From Acidobacteria subdivision 2 bacterium RH1 MAG20 (GTDB taxonomy: Bacteria > Acidobacteriota > Terriglobia > Terriglobales > Acidobacteriaceae): a stretch of 64,000 nucleotides of DNA. Below, piece by piece: positions 17,331 to 26,525 of the stretch (within the stretch, counting starts at the first letter, position 1; every line of letters begins with the position of its first letter). The DNA is taken from the NCBI GenBank assembly GCA_002197545.1, contig NFUO01000702.1:62001-126000 (forward strand), written 5' to 3'. The notes beneath the pieces are model-generated. The model was given only the letters and a program-made list of their open reading frames with translations, had not been told where the DNA came from and did not search any database. A program made the position numbers and the translations under genes.

Positions 17331-17700
17331 CGTGCTCCATCCAATCCACGAACTTGCCGTCTAATCGTTCCTGAATGGCGATGTGAATCATGGCCGTGGT
17401 CGGTGTGGCCCCGTGCCAGTGTTTCTCTCCCGGCGCGAACCAGACCACATCGCCGGGATGAACCTCCTCGATCGCACCGCCTTCCCGCTGAACCCATCCG
17501 CAGCCTGCCGTGACAATCAAGGTCTGCCCCAGAGGATGCGTATGCCAGGCGGTACGCGCTCCCGCCTCAAAGGTGACGCTGGCGCCGGCAACAAATGCCG
17601 GGTCGGGTGCCTGAAAAAGCGGATCAATACGGACAGTGCCGGTAAACCAGTCTGCCGGACCTTTGCCCGACGGCTGCGAGCCGATACGTTTGATCTCCAT
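17305..17700 (-). CDS. Cupin-type manganese hydroxynitrile lyase
   Basis: This 131-residue single-domain cupin has metal ligands His53, His55 and Gln59 (WHTHPLGQT) and His94 (GEKHWHG). These are the same residues and numbering that I recall for the Granulicella tundricola (R)-hydroxynitrile lyase, and much of the sequence agrees with that enzyme from memory. Active-site positions Ala40, Val42 and Gln110 are also conserved. That enzyme cleaves cyanohydrins to an aldehyde and HCN, or makes them in reverse; its physiological role is unknown. The C-terminus overlaps coaBC convergently. A generic cupin role cannot be excluded without assay. Confidence 0.82.
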   Translation of the reverse strand: MEIKRIGSQPSGKGPADWFTGTVRIDPLFQAPDPAFVAGASVTFEAGARTAWHTHPLGQTLIVTAGCGWVQREGGAIEEVHPGDVVWFAPGEKHWHGATPTTAMIHIAIQERLDGKFVDWMEHVSDEQYRR

Positions 17701-17811
17701 AACCTCATTCTAATGGGTCTAATGGATACATGAGGAGGACTTTCAAACTGTCCCACCACCCCATCTCGCGACAGCTTGCCGGCAGCGCAGCGTGTTGCTT
17801 AGGCCCTTCTG

Positions 17812-18360
17812 CTATCTCACAAAAGGAATATACGCGGAGACGGTCTGCTGATAGTGGCGAAACTGGTCGCCAAAGTGCGCAGACAGGAGGTTGTCTTCGA
17901 TGCGCACGCGTATCTCTGTACCGGCGAGAAAGATCAGGATCGCCGAAATAAAGAGGAGGGTAGGGGTAATCATGAAGCCCGTGCCAAGCAGAAGGCAGAG
18001 CATGGACGAGTAGATGGGATGGCGAAGGACACTATAGGCGCCGGATTGCACGAGCTCATGGTCCGGGCTGAGCGCCGCGTCGAACCGGAGGTGTTTGCCA
18101 AGGGCGTTGGTACTGGTCCAGGACAACAGTACGGCAAGCGCAAGGAAGAGGACCGACAGCACAGTGCGCCAGAGTGCCGGAGACGCGGTCCAGAAGCGCC
18201 CCTGCCATAAAAGGACGTAAGAGATGACATGAAGCAGGATTCCCCACCGGGCACGGTTGTCTCTCTTTTGAGGCGTGCTGTGTGTCCAGCCTTTAAGAGG
18301 GAAGGGCAGGAACCAGAAGAACCATCCAACAGCGAGGATGATGTATGCATAGCCTGGCAT
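17812..18360 (-). CDS. Isoprenylcysteine carboxyl methyltransferase-like membrane protein
   Basis: This 182-residue integral membrane protein has about five helices. The ICMT/PEMT signature is complete: the S-adenosylmethionine-binding loop LVQSGAYSVLRHPIYSS, and the C-terminal E-x2-L...FG-x3-Y pattern in RIEDNLLSAHFGDQFRHYQQ. Bacterial members are SAM-dependent methyltransferases of unknown or lipid substrates and are often misnamed as protein methyltransferases. The gene stands alone between the cupin and panB, on the opposite strand from panB. The 155 bp upstream, to panB, hold the divergent promoters and no recognisable motif. Confidence 0.85.
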   Translation of the reverse strand: MPGYAYIILAVGWFFWFLPFPLKGWTHSTPQKRDNRARWGILLHVISYVLLWQGRFWTASPALWRTVLSVLFLALAVLLSWTSTNALGKHLRFDAALSPDHELVQSGAYSVLRHPIYSSMLCLLLGTGFMITPTLLFISAILIFLAGTEIRVRIEDNLLSAHFGDQFRHYQQTVSAYIPFVR

Positions 18361-18515
18361 GGCCGCAATTGTAGGCTTGTAGGGAGACTTGCAGTGGGAG
18401 TTTGTGACGCGTAGGCTTTAACACGCTGCCAGAAACTGCTGGCGACAGGTGGTATCCGGCCAAAGCTGTCTCTAAACTAAAGACAGTACGCGGTGGAGCT
18501 GCACTGGAGATCGCG

Positions 18516-19454
18516 ATGAGTCTGACGACGTTTGACCCTGCTCCGGTAGAGGTTCGTGCCGCGCCCGCTGGCGGCAGTGCAGCCCCAGTGGAGCGCGGTT
18601 CCTCCCCTAAAGTAACTGTCCCCTCTCTGCTCGAAAAGAAGATCCGGCGACAGCCTATCTCCGTTGTAACCGCATACGACTACGCAAGTGCGCGCCTCGT
18701 CGATGAGGCCGGACTCGACGTCGTCCTTGTAGGCGATTCGCTGGCAATGGTCATGCAGGGCCACGAGAACACGCTTGCCATCACCATGGAAGAGATGCTG
18801 CTGTATACCCGTGGAGTCCGTCGCGCCGTGCGCCGTGCGCTGCTGGTGTCGGACATGCCCTTCGGCAGCTACCAGACCGATGTGCGCGAGGGCGTGGCGA
18901 ATGCCATTCGGTTTGTAAAAGAATCCGGCGCCGAAGCCGTAAAGGTGGAAGGCGGACGCGAGCGGGCAGAACTCATTCGCCAGATCGTCGCAGCGCAGGT
19001 CCCGGTGATGGGGCATCTCGGCCTGACGCCGCAGAGCGTCCATCGCATGGGCGGCTACAAGGTGCAGGGCAAGACGATGGCCGCCATCGAAGAGCTGCGC
19101 GCCGATGCGCTGGCGCTCGAAGAGGCCGGTTGTTTTTCCATCGTGCTTGAGGGCGTTCCCCGCGAGCTCGCCAAAATCGTCACGGAGGAGCTGCGCATCC
19201 CTACCATTGGTATCGGCGCAGGCCCCGATTGCGATGGCCAGGTCCTGGTGCTGCACGACATCATGACGATGACCTTTTCTCCCCCGGCCAAGTTTGTACG
19301 GCGCTACGCGAATGTGGCCGGCGTCATGCTCGAAGCCCTCACCGAGTACCGGCAGGATGTAGAGACGCGCCGCTTTCCCTCCGATGCGGAGAGCTATCAC
19401 CTTTCCCACGAGATGCGCGAGACGCTGGCAGCCCAGGTGGGAAGGGGCAAGTAA
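18516..19454 (+). CDS. panB: 3-methyl-2-oxobutanoate hydroxymethyltransferase
   Basis: PanB transfers a hydroxymethyl group from methylene-tetrahydrofolate to alpha-ketoisovalerate, the first committed step to pantothenate. The TIM-barrel signatures are clear: TAYDYASARLVDEAG, the metal-binding Asp in VLVGDSLAMV, VKVEGG with the second acidic ligand, and GHLGLTPQS. At 312 residues it is about 40 longer than usual. The extra length is an N-terminal Ala/Pro-rich tail (residues 1-42) before the conserved VPSLLEKK, and no internal start codon offers a shorter form. panC follows after 6 bp. Confidence 0.96.
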   Translation: MSLTTFDPAPVEVRAAPAGGSAAPVERGSSPKVTVPSLLEKKIRRQPISVVTAYDYASARLVDEAGLDVVLVGDSLAMVMQGHENTLAITMEEMLLYTRGVRRAVRRALLVSDMPFGSYQTDVREGVANAIRFVKESGAEAVKVEGGRERAELIRQIVAAQVPVMGHLGLTPQSVHRMGGYKVQGKTMAAIEELRADALALEEAGCFSIVLEGVPRELAKIVTEELRIPTIGIGAGPDCDGQVLVLHDIMTMTFSPPAKFVRRYANVAGVMLEALTEYRQDVETRRFPSDAESYHLSHEMRETLAAQVGRGK

Positions 19455-19460
19455 CTTCCT

Positions 19461-20300
19461 ATGCAAATTGTTGAGACGGTCAGCAGGATGCGGCAACTCT
19501 GTGCAGAGCTGCGGGCAGAGGGCATGCTCGGCTTTGTGCCTACCATGGGCGCATTGCACGAAGGACACCTCTCGCTGGTGCGGCGCGCCCGGTCGGAGTG
19601 CCCGGCAGTCGTGGCTTCCATCTTCGTAAACCCGCTGCAGTTCGGGCCAAATGAGGACTTCGCAAAATATCCACGCACCTTCAACGACGACTGCAGGCAG
19701 CTCGCAGCCGAAGGCGTCGCTCTTCTCTTCGCTCCCACGACGAAGGAGATGTATCCCGAAGACGCAGTAACAAAGATCAGCGTAGAAGGTGTGAGCGACC
19801 GGCTCGACGGGGCATCGCGGCCCGGCCACTTCACCGGCGTCGCGACCGTGGTGGCTAAGCTCTTCCATGCCGTCCAGCCCGACCGGGCGTACTTTGGCCA
19901 GAAGGACGCCGCCCAGCTTGCAGTCCTGCGGCAGATGGTCCAGGACTTGAACTTCAACATAGAAGTCATCGGCTGCCCCATCGTGCGCGATGCGGATGGC
20001 CTCGCCCTGAGCAGCAGAAACAAATATCTAAGCCCAGCCGAGCGCATACAGGCGCTTGCTCTGCGGCGCGTTTTGCTGCTCATGGAGCAAATGGTCGCCG
20101 GTGGCGAACGAGCGAGCGAGACTTTGCTGCAACAGGGAATGACCGAATTGCGCAAGCAGGACGGGATAAGGGTGGATTACCTCGCAGCGGTGGATGCGCA
20201 AACCTTGCTGCCAGTGCCTTCCGCTGAACCGGGAACACTGGTTGCTGTGGCAGCGTGGATAGGCGAGACCCGCCTGATTGACAACTTCCTGGTCGATTGA
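19461..20300 (+). CDS. panC: Pantothenate synthetase (pantoate-beta-alanine ligase)
   Basis: The 279-residue enzyme condenses pantoate and beta-alanine through a pantoyl-adenylate. It belongs to the cytidylyltransferase superfamily and shows PTMGALHEGHLSLV with the HxGH motif, FGQKDAAQLAVLRQMV in the pantoate site, and the KMSKS-like loop LALSSRNKYLS. Length and domain order are normal. It is co-transcribed with panB (6-bp gap). The end of the gene is followed by a weak inverted repeat (AAGAAC...GTTCTTTT around 20311-20345) that might act as a terminator. Confidence 0.97.
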   Translation: MQIVETVSRMRQLCAELRAEGMLGFVPTMGALHEGHLSLVRRARSECPAVVASIFVNPLQFGPNEDFAKYPRTFNDDCRQLAAEGVALLFAPTTKEMYPEDAVTKISVEGVSDRLDGASRPGHFTGVATVVAKLFHAVQPDRAYFGQKDAAQLAVLRQMVQDLNFNIEVIGCPIVRDADGLALSSRNKYLSPAERIQALALRRVLLLMEQMVAGGERASETLLQQGMTELRKQDGIRVDYLAAVDAQTLLPVPSAEPGTLVAVAAWIGETRLIDNFLVD

Positions 20301-20380
20301 GATTTCGCATAAGAACCTCTCAAAACTACTGTGAAAGTTCTTTTGCCGTAGCCTGTTCTCCTCAACCCACCCCAAAAAGC

Positions 20381-20441
20381 ACGTCATCTCGACCGTAGGC
20401 GGTGCTTTTTACCGCCGCAGTGGAGAGACCCCTGTATTTCG
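20381..20441 (+). repeat. Dispersed palindromic repeat in the panC to GGDEF gap
   Basis: This 61-bp copy has the standard ends and an internal stem GGCGGT-GCTTTTT-ACCGCC. The rest of the 431-bp gap (20442-20731) has no gene or motif that I can support. Confidence 0.85.
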
Positions 20442-20731
20442 CTTTGCTTGTCTTGAAAGGGTTGATGGACATCTTTCACCTGAATTCTATAGTTTCTGGA
20501 CCGCTTCTAAGGTTTGGCCCGCTGGCTCATTGCGGCGAGCGTTTTTGTACAACGCTGCGACATGAATACCCCAAAAGTTGTAGTTTGACTTCCAGCGGAT
20601 ATGACAGACTTAGGATATCTGCCCACCGTGACTCTAAAGAGTAATGAAACCAATTACTTGGGCGGCGCGCGAAGAAGAGGAGCCTTCTTAGATACCCCGG
20701 CTCGCTTCGACAGGTAAAGGACGGCTGAGTA

Positions 20732-22051
20732 ATGGAGTCCACTTCAATCCACAACCAGATCACCCAGGAGATCGAGCGACTATCCCACGGGAACCTCGGC
20801 GGCCTCAAACTGCCTCCCGAGCTCGAAGACCGATTTGAGCAGAGCATTGGCCCGAGGCGCGCCATGCACCTGTGGTACCAAGGCCTCGTCGCCATCGTAC
20901 TATTCGATCTTTTTGCGATTGTCGATTATTTCATCGGAGACGGCGCTTCCTGGCAGACCGTCTTTCTACGGGCCGGCATCGTCACTCCGCTAGCCCTGTT
21001 CGTCAATGCCGGCATGCGCTGGAACCCTGGCAAGGTCTATCGCGAGGCCAGCGTTGCCTTCGTCATCTGTGTCGCCGCGTTGACTCATCTGTACATCGAA
21101 AGCGGCAAGGGCGTGGCCTCGTCCGCGTATGCGCAGGCCGGCATCATCCTCGCAGTCCTGTTTGCCAATGTCGTCCTGCGCCTGCGATTTTCCTATGCGG
21201 CGCTTACCTCCGCGGTGTTGCTGGCAGGCGACCTTGTCTATCTCCACCTGAACCAGGCTCTCAGCCCAACCGATAAAACGATGGGGCTCATACTGACCGT
21301 CTGCGCCATCATCGTTACGGTCATCGCGAACTATAGCTTCGGACGGCAACTGCGCCTCGTCTACCTGATGCTGCTTCGCAACGAGATGCAGAGCGAAGAG
21401 TTGGCCTATGTAAACGCCGAGCTGCACCGGATCTCCAGCCGCGATAATCTGACCGGCCTGGCCAACCGGCACTCCTTTGAGCTGTACTGCGCAAAGTTGT
21501 GGGGGCAGGCAGCGGCGGCAGGCACTTCACTCTCTGCAATCCTGATCGATATCGACAAGTTCAAGGCGGTAAACGATCTTCGCGGACACCTCTATGGCGA
21601 TAAGGTGCTTACGCGCGTCGCGTCGTTGCTGCAGCAGTCTTTGCGCGGCAAGGACGACTTCGCCGCGCGCTTCGGCGGCGAGGAGTTTGTGGTTCTGCTG
21701 CCGGAGACAGATCCGCATGGAGCGGTTATCGTTGCGGAACGCATTCGCAAGCTGGTCGAAGTAGCAGGATCGCCCGCGGTAGAAAACCCCCACGCAGGAC
21801 CAATCTTCCCGACCACCGTAAGTTGCGGCGTGGCGACGTGCCTTCCCGGCAATGCGTACCGCATGGAAGAACTGCTGGAGGCCGCCGACAAAGCTCTGTA
21901 TCACGCGAAAAGGAGCGGCCGCAACCGCGTTTGCTCCGGCGAGGTCGTCCACGCAGACGGTCCGGCTTCGCATGATCCAGTGGCACACCGATTTGGCGCC
22001 CAGAGTGAATCGACCATACTGGCCACCGCTCGTAAGGTCTTATGGGGCTAA
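20732..22051 (+). CDS. Membrane-bound GGDEF diguanylate cyclase
   Basis: The 439-residue protein has six predicted membrane helices (about residues 50-205), a short linker helix, and a GGDEF domain (about 235-410). The catalytic signature is intact as GGEEF at 315-319, with the Mg-binding IDIDKFK upstream. It should make cyclic di-GMP from two GTP. An inhibitory RxxD site at the usual five residues before the signature is absent: RGKDD (305-309) is offset by one, so product inhibition may be weak. No known sensory domain is recognisable in the membrane part. The gene is monocistronic. Confidence 0.93.
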   Translation: MESTSIHNQITQEIERLSHGNLGGLKLPPELEDRFEQSIGPRRAMHLWYQGLVAIVLFDLFAIVDYFIGDGASWQTVFLRAGIVTPLALFVNAGMRWNPGKVYREASVAFVICVAALTHLYIESGKGVASSAYAQAGIILAVLFANVVLRLRFSYAALTSAVLLAGDLVYLHLNQALSPTDKTMGLILTVCAIIVTVIANYSFGRQLRLVYLMLLRNEMQSEELAYVNAELHRISSRDNLTGLANRHSFELYCAKLWGQAAAAGTSLSAILIDIDKFKAVNDLRGHLYGDKVLTRVASLLQQSLRGKDDFAARFGGEEFVVLLPETDPHGAVIVAERIRKLVEVAGSPAVENPHAGPIFPTTVSCGVATCLPGNAYRMEELLEAADKALYHAKRSGRNRVCSGEVVHADGPASHDPVAHRFGAQSESTILATARKVLWG

Positions 22052-22083
22052 AGTCCTGTCTCTGAAATGCGCGCCATAAATTT

Positions 22084-22124
22084 GTCATCCTGAGCGGAGC
22101 GCAGCGTAGTCGAAGGACCTGCGG
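22084..22124 (+). repeat. Second class of short dispersed repeat (GTCATCCTGAGCG type)
   Basis: The sequence GTCATCCTGAGCGGAGCGC and the following TAGTCGAAGGACCTGCGG form an imperfect palindrome. Related sequences are at 23283 and, inverted, at 41789. It differs from the main family but shares the GTCATC start and the GAGCG...CGAAG core. Confidence 0.6.
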
Positions 22125-22223
22125 TTTATGTCAGTTGGCTGTTGCACCGATCATTTCGACATCTACTACGAACTTTAGCGCCAAGGTTGCGCTCTATACC
22201 AGCATGGGGTGAACCGGGAGCAG

Positions 22224-22421
22224 CTAGCGCAGAAAATGACCATGCTCGATCGGGCCAAGCACACCGAACGACCGCAGCAGCCAGAGAATCACCACGATCA
22301 GAACCACGATGCGGATGATCTGCTTGATCGCTCCATCCATCGGAATTAAGCCAATCAGATAGAGCAGCAGGCCAACGACGATAAGCGTCACAAGGATGCT
22401 GATGAGCGCGGGCGTAAACAT
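22224..22421 (-). CDS. Small two-helix membrane protein (Thivi_2564/DUF3309-like)
   Basis: This 65-residue protein has two hydrophobic helices (residues 5-25 and 35-52) joined by the loop GLIPMDGAIKQ and a short polar tail. The pattern resembles the widespread small membrane proteins annotated as Thivi_2564 family, of unknown function and often induced by stress. The start has a good GAGGA site 9 bp upstream. It is probably monocistronic. Confidence 0.75.
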   Translation of the reverse strand: MFTPALISILVTLIVVGLLLYLIGLIPMDGAIKQIIRIVVLIVVILWLLRSFGVLGPIEHGHFLR

Positions 22422-22557
22422 AGAGCATCGTCCTCTTTCTAAATACCTTCTCGATTGTGATGCTAAAAACGGGTCGTTCGCGTAATCACGGTCTTACTAA
22501 ATTTACAGAGGGTAACTCTATCTCACTCAAGGAAAGCAGCGCAGCGCACCCCCAGCC

Positions 22558-23046
22558 CTACCCGGTCACAATCCCCATTGCCACAACCGCAAATCCCACG
22601 GTAACCAGGTCCTCGGCAACTGCCACCGGCCAGTCCTTGCTGCCCGACCGCTCCACAATCTCTCTCCGTATCAGATATCCGCCAAACGCGCCCACCAGCG
22701 CCCCGCCCACACCGAGAACGACCCCCTCGAACTCTGATCCATTCAGGCCGGCGGCGACGATCCCGCCCACCAGTCCGCCAAAAACCAGCCTTGCCAGCAG
22801 AGATCCGGTAGAGGTCCGATCCGGCATGGCGGGCAATTTGTCACCAACCAACTCACCCAGCGCCAGCACGGTAAACACAACCGCGGTCACCAGCTTCGCC
22901 GCCCAGAACGCCCAGGTTCCATCTACCGGCAGATAGCCCGTATAGGCAAACCAGCAGATCACCGCCATCGGAGTGAACGTCCGCATTCCCGTTGCCGCCC
23001 CCAGCAGAGGAATCGCCAGTATCCACGTCATCATCGCCATTGCCAT
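22558..23046 (-). CDS. DUF4126 family membrane protein
   Basis: The 162-residue product has four or five membrane helices rich in Gly and Ala. The family segments LLGAATGMRTFTPMA near the N-terminus and GGLVGGIVAAGL in the middle are present. I chose ATG 23046 because a GAGGGGGA site precedes it; the open frame extends 28 codons further upstream without such a site. The function of DUF4126 proteins is unknown. The segment from 23047 to 23282 upstream carries no gene that I can support. Confidence 0.8.
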   Translation of the reverse strand: MAMAMMTWILAIPLLGAATGMRTFTPMAVICWFAYTGYLPVDGTWAFWAAKLVTAVVFTVLALGELVGDKLPAMPDRTSTGSLLARLVFGGLVGGIVAAGLNGSEFEGVVLGVGGALVGAFGGYLIRREIVERSGSKDWPVAVAEDLVTVGFAVVAMGIVTG

Positions 23047-23282
23047 GGTTGCGTCCCCCTCACGCTGCGGCATCGCAAGACCCTCGGGCAACCAGCCAAC
23101 GGTCTCGCCTGCATGCGACCAAGAGTACAACGTCTCCGCGCGAAAAGAGAACGAACGTTGAAAAAAGACAGTGAGCCAGTTTGATTCTCCCGCTCCTGCA
23201 AATGACTTATGGAGTGGTATTTCTCTTACGAAAAGACCGACTAAAGCTGTTTTGTAGATGCTATAGAGTCATTCAAAGCATT

Positions 23283-23340
23283 GTCATTCTGGCCCTGAGC
23301 GAGCAGAGCGAGTCGAAGGGGAAGAACCCCGGTATTTGTC
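23283..23340 (+). repeat. Short dispersed repeat, GAGCGAGTCGAAGG type
   Basis: CATTCTGGCCCTGAGCGAGC followed by AGAGCGAGTCGAAGGGG and CCCCGGTATTTGTCTTTGC resembles a hybrid of the two repeat classes. The GTATTT-GTCTTTGC tail matches the right flank of the main family. Confidence 0.5.
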
Positions 23341-23423
23341 TTTGCGGTTGCCTGGGCTTTGGTCCTCTACGCCTACTCCAAAACAGCTATAAGAAGCCTT
23401 CCATTCGCGCCGTAGTATCTGCA

Positions 23424-23475
23424 CAAAAAAACCGCGACGAGGACACTTTTTAACCTGTCCACATCGCGGCCTTTT
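23424..23475 (-). terminator. Terminator of glyA, possibly bidirectional
   Basis: CCGCGACGAGGACA pairs imperfectly with TGTCCACATCGCGG. On the minus strand the stem is followed by TTTTTTTGTGC; on the plus strand it is followed by CCTTTTTC. It lies about 20 bp beyond the glyA stop. Confidence 0.85.
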
Positions 23476-23493
23476 TCTAAAGGATAAGTCGTC

Positions 23494-24759
23494 TCAGCCC
23501 TTGCGCAGCCAGTCGTATAAAGGGAACTTATTGGCCAGTTCGCCCACCTGGCCGCGTATCTTCGCCAGCTTCGCGGCGTCTCCGCGATGCTCGAGCGCCT
23601 CCGCAATCCAGCCCGCAATGACGCGCATCTCCGCCTCCTTCATCCCCCGCGTTGTTAGCGCCGGTGTGCCGACGCGGATTCCGCTCGGCTTCATGGGCGG
23701 GTTCGTATCGTAAGGAATCGCGTTCTTGTTCACGGTAATTCCCGCCGCGCCCAGCGCATTCTCCGCCTCAGAGCCAAGAATCCCCTTCTGAAACACGTCC
23801 ACCAGTATCAGGTGCGTGTCCGTGCCGCCGGAGATAATGCGGAAACCTTCTCCCGCAAGCGCCTCTGCTAACACCTTTGCATTCGACACCACCTGCTTCG
23901 CATACGCGCTGAACTCCGGCTGCAGGGCCTCCTTGAAAGCCACCGCTTTGGCCGCGATAATATGCACCAAAGGCCCGCCCTGCTGCCCGGGAAATACGCT
24001 GCGGTCCACGCTCGCAGCCAGGTCCTGGCCACATAAAATCATGCCGCCGCGCGGTCCTCGAAGCGTCTTATGCGTCGTCGTTGTAACCACATGCGCATGA
24101 GGCACTGGCGAAGGATGGACTCCACCCGCGACCAGACCCGCGAAGTGCGCCATATCGACAAAAAAGAACGCCCCAACCTTATCCGCAATCGCTCTCATCC
24201 TCGGAAAATCGAACTGCCGCGGATAAGCGCTGCCGCCGCCGATAATCATCTTGGGCTTCTCGCGCAGCGCAAGCGCCTCAAGCTCATCGTAATCAACCGT
24301 CTCCGTGTCCTTGCGGACCTGGTAACCGACCACGCGATAGAGCTTGCCCGAAAAATTCAGCTTGTGTCCATGCGTAAGATGCCCGCCATGAGCAAGGTCC
24401 AGCCCAAGAATGCAATCTCCCGGCGTAAGCAATGCCATGCACGCAGACGCATTGGCCTGCGAACCGGAGTGAGGCTGCACGTTCGCATGTTCGGCCCCGA
24501 AAAGCTGCTTCGCGCGATCGCGCGCAAGGTTTTCAACGACATCGGCGAACTCGCAACCGCCATAATAGCGCTTGCCGGGATAACCTTCGGCATACTTGTT
24601 CGTGAAAACAGTTCCCGCGGCCTCCAACACGGCGCGGCTCACAAAATTTTCCGATGCGATCATCTCCAGCCCTTCATGCTGGCGGACGACCTCGTGCTCG
24701 ATCTGCGCGGAGATCTCGGGGTCCGCGGCGGCAAGGTTTGCGTTCAAATCAATGGGCAT
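23494..24759 (-). CDS. glyA: Serine hydroxymethyltransferase
   Basis: The 421-residue PLP enzyme interconverts serine and glycine and charges tetrahydrofolate with a one-carbon unit. Family landmarks are [18 protein letters not shown] near the N-terminus, [12 protein letters not shown], and the PLP lysine in [16 protein letters not shown]. Length and C-terminus are normal. It is monocistronic, with a terminator directly after it. Functionally it supplies the methylene-tetrahydrofolate used by PanB, whose gene is 4 kb away. No glycine riboswitch is evident upstream. Confidence 0.97.
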   Translation of the reverse strand: MPIDLNANLAAADPEISAQIEHEVVRQHEGLEMIASENFVSRAVLEAAGTVFTNKYAEGYPGKRYYGGCEFADVVENLARDRAKQLFGAEHANVQPHSGSQANASACMALLTPGDCILGLDLAHGGHLTHGHKLNFSGKLYRVVGYQVRKDTETVDYDELEALALREKPKMIIGGGSAYPRQFDFPRMRAIADKVGAFFFVDMAHFAGLVAGGVHPSPVPHAHVVTTTTHKTLRGPRGGMILCGQDLAASVDRSVFPGQQGGPLVHIIAAKAVAFKEALQPEFSAYAKQVVSNAKVLAEALAGEGFRIISGGTDTHLILVDVFQKGILGSEAENALGAAGITVNKNAIPYDTNPPMKPSGIRVGTPALTTRGMKEAEMRVIAGWIAEALEHRGDAAKLAKIRGQVGELANKFPLYDWLRKG

Positions 24760-24820
24760 AGTTTTATTTTATGTCACACTGCGCACCACCCTGAAAAGAC
24801 CTTAGAACTACCCTATATTC

Positions 24821-25095
24821 ACGTCATCTTGCGTCGTTCGTCGTCCACCCACAAAACCACGTCATCTCGACCGATAGCTGGAGCACCCCAAACTCACGTC
24901 ATTTCGACCGGAGCGCAGGCGGGGTCCCCAGCGGGCGTCTTTTTGCCCGCTGGGGTGGATGAAGCCCCATGAACCCTGCCAATAAGGAAATTGAGGGCTG
25001 AAGAAGGCTGCTGAAAAAATCTGTTTTGCTTAAGGGCACGGCTTCAGCCGTGCCATAAGTGTCCTGCTTGCAGTGCGGCTTTAGCCGCTGAGGTA
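24821..25095. repeat. Cluster of degenerate dispersed repeats upstream of glyA
   Basis: Three ACGTCATCT starts occur at 24821, 24859 and 24895, only the last followed by a full body. That body has the strong hairpin CCCCAGCGGGC (24926-24936) with GCCCGCTGGGG (24945-24955). Further on, a perfect palindrome GGCACGGC-TTCA-GCCGTGCC (25035-25054) and GCGGC-TTTA-GCCGC (25076-25089) form another REP-like pair. No gene is present in this 352-bp gap; the glyA promoter must lie at its left edge. Confidence 0.75.
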
Positions 25096-25111
25096 CGTCC
25101 GCTCTATAACT

Positions 25112-26323
25112 TCACCCACCCTGCTCCGCCAGCCGCTTGAATGCTTTGTAAACGAACGATCCCAGATACCAGCCATCCATATATTTGTAAGGCGTTTCGC
25201 CGGTGGTGTAATGGCCGCAGGGCAGCACCTTCGAGACATAATCGACGCCATGACGGTCGAAATTCGCCAGAACATCGAGCGAAAACTCCCTAAGAAACGT
25301 CAGGTCATATGTCGCGTGAACAACAAGGACCCGCTTCGGATTTGCCGCGAAGCGCTCCATGTACGACATCGGACTGATGCCGGTAAAAATCTTTCTGACC
25401 AGGTCCTGCGTCAACCCTGCCTGCTCAAAAGCTTCACGGATATGCCTTGTGCTCTGCCCCGTCCAAACCACGTCGCCGAACCACGTCGAGGCGTGATTGA
25501 ACGCGCATACCTTCAGTCGCGCATCGTGCGCGGCAGCGATAAAGGCATAACAGCTCCCGAGGCTCGTTCCCAGCACGCCAAACTGTTCATACCCTTGCGA
25601 TTCCAGCCAGTCGAGGCAACTGCGAATATCCACTACGGCCTGGCGGCAGGCTTCGGTGGTTCTGCCGACATTTGCGCTTACAGCGTAGTCAGACCGCTCC
25701 AACTCGGCTGGCCGCCGTATGTCGTGATATGGCTTTGAGAGTCGAAGCGCCGAAACCCCGAAGCGATTGAAGAGAGTGCAAAGCGCGTTATGGCTGAAGG
25801 CGTCCGCGTTCCACTGCGGCATAACAATGATCGCCTGCTTCGGTTTGCCTTTCTGTCTTTCAGCCGGCGCCGGGTACCAGCGCGCATTGACCACATCATT
25901 CTCCGGATAGCGGGTACGGATCGGCGATGTAAAACGCAGAAACTCTGCCGCTTCCAACTCTCCGGCGACAGCCTTGCGCTTCAGCTCCTCATCCTGAGCG
26001 AGTGTCTCTGGCCGCACGTTGGTCGGAAACAGTTGCGGGTGACGCGCCTCCAGCCGAAAGTCCCTTGGCGTCTCATACCCGAAAAATTCTTCTGCGCGAT
26101 CGACGATGTCCTGATTGACCGCGATCATCTGCTCAAGAGCGTGCGTGTCGGCGGCCTGCTCTGTATCGCCGCGTTGTGTCTGTGCAGCGTCGGCGGCGAG
26201 CTGGCTGAAGTCCTCCAGCCAGTCGAAACCCCACTCCAGCGGCCTGACGATGCGGTTGGTATCGCGAGTGGTGAGAGCAAACTCCCAGTCGTACATCCAC
26301 TTCGCATAAAGACTTTGCGGCAT
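25112..26323 (-). CDS. Alpha/beta hydrolase (ABHD18-like)
   Basis: The 403-residue protein has a helical N-terminal region (1-120) and an alpha/beta hydrolase core. The nucleophile elbow is GVLGTSLGSCYA with the expected serine, a likely acid is the Asp of HATYDLTF, and the catalytic His is in LPCGHYTTGE. The overall pattern matches the ABHD18/DUF2048 group of unknown substrate. There is no signal peptide, so it should be cytoplasmic. It appears monocistronic. Annotation as a lipase or peptidase would go beyond what the sequence shows. Confidence 0.8.
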   Translation of the reverse strand: MPQSLYAKWMYDWEFALTTRDTNRIVRPLEWGFDWLEDFSQLAADAAQTQRGDTEQAADTHALEQMIAVNQDIVDRAEEFFGYETPRDFRLEARHPQLFPTNVRPETLAQDEELKRKAVAGELEAAEFLRFTSPIRTRYPENDVVNARWYPAPAERQKGKPKQAIIVMPQWNADAFSHNALCTLFNRFGVSALRLSKPYHDIRRPAELERSDYAVSANVGRTTEACRQAVVDIRSCLDWLESQGYEQFGVLGTSLGSCYAFIAAAHDARLKVCAFNHASTWFGDVVWTGQSTRHIREAFEQAGLTQDLVRKIFTGISPMSYMERFAANPKRVLVVHATYDLTFLREFSLDVLANFDRHGVDYVSKVLPCGHYTTGETPYKYMDGWYLGSFVYKAFKRLAEQGG

Positions 26324-26384
26324 CTCTCAAGTTTAGCAACCGCTCTGGTTATCTTTTGCTGTCTATGGTTAAAAGCGCCAAAGG

Positions 26385-26490
26385 CGCGTCCTATACCAGC
26401 ATGGGGTGGACCGCTCGGCGGGCGCTTTTGCCCGCCGATGTGGGGAGCCCCATGGTTCGGCCAACCCGAAGACAAGGGCTGAAGGCCCGC
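26385..26490. repeat. Degenerate palindromic repeats between hydrolase and HTH regulator
   Basis: CCTATACCAGCATGGGGTGGACC at 26391 recurs as CTATACCAGCATGGGGTGAACC near 22194. It is followed by CGGCGGGC-GCTTTT-GCCCGCCG and a GGGGAGCCCCATGG stem related to 24950-24975. These look like remnants of one or more REP-like families. Confidence 0.55.
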
Positions 26491-26525
26491 CCTATCAACA
26501 CCCCGAAACAGAAAATCCTTCCAAC

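Noticed and set aside
18477..19868. 463-residue minus-strand frame over panB and panC
   Set aside because: Antisense shadow of two certain genes; His/Arg/Cys-rich composition and no motifs.
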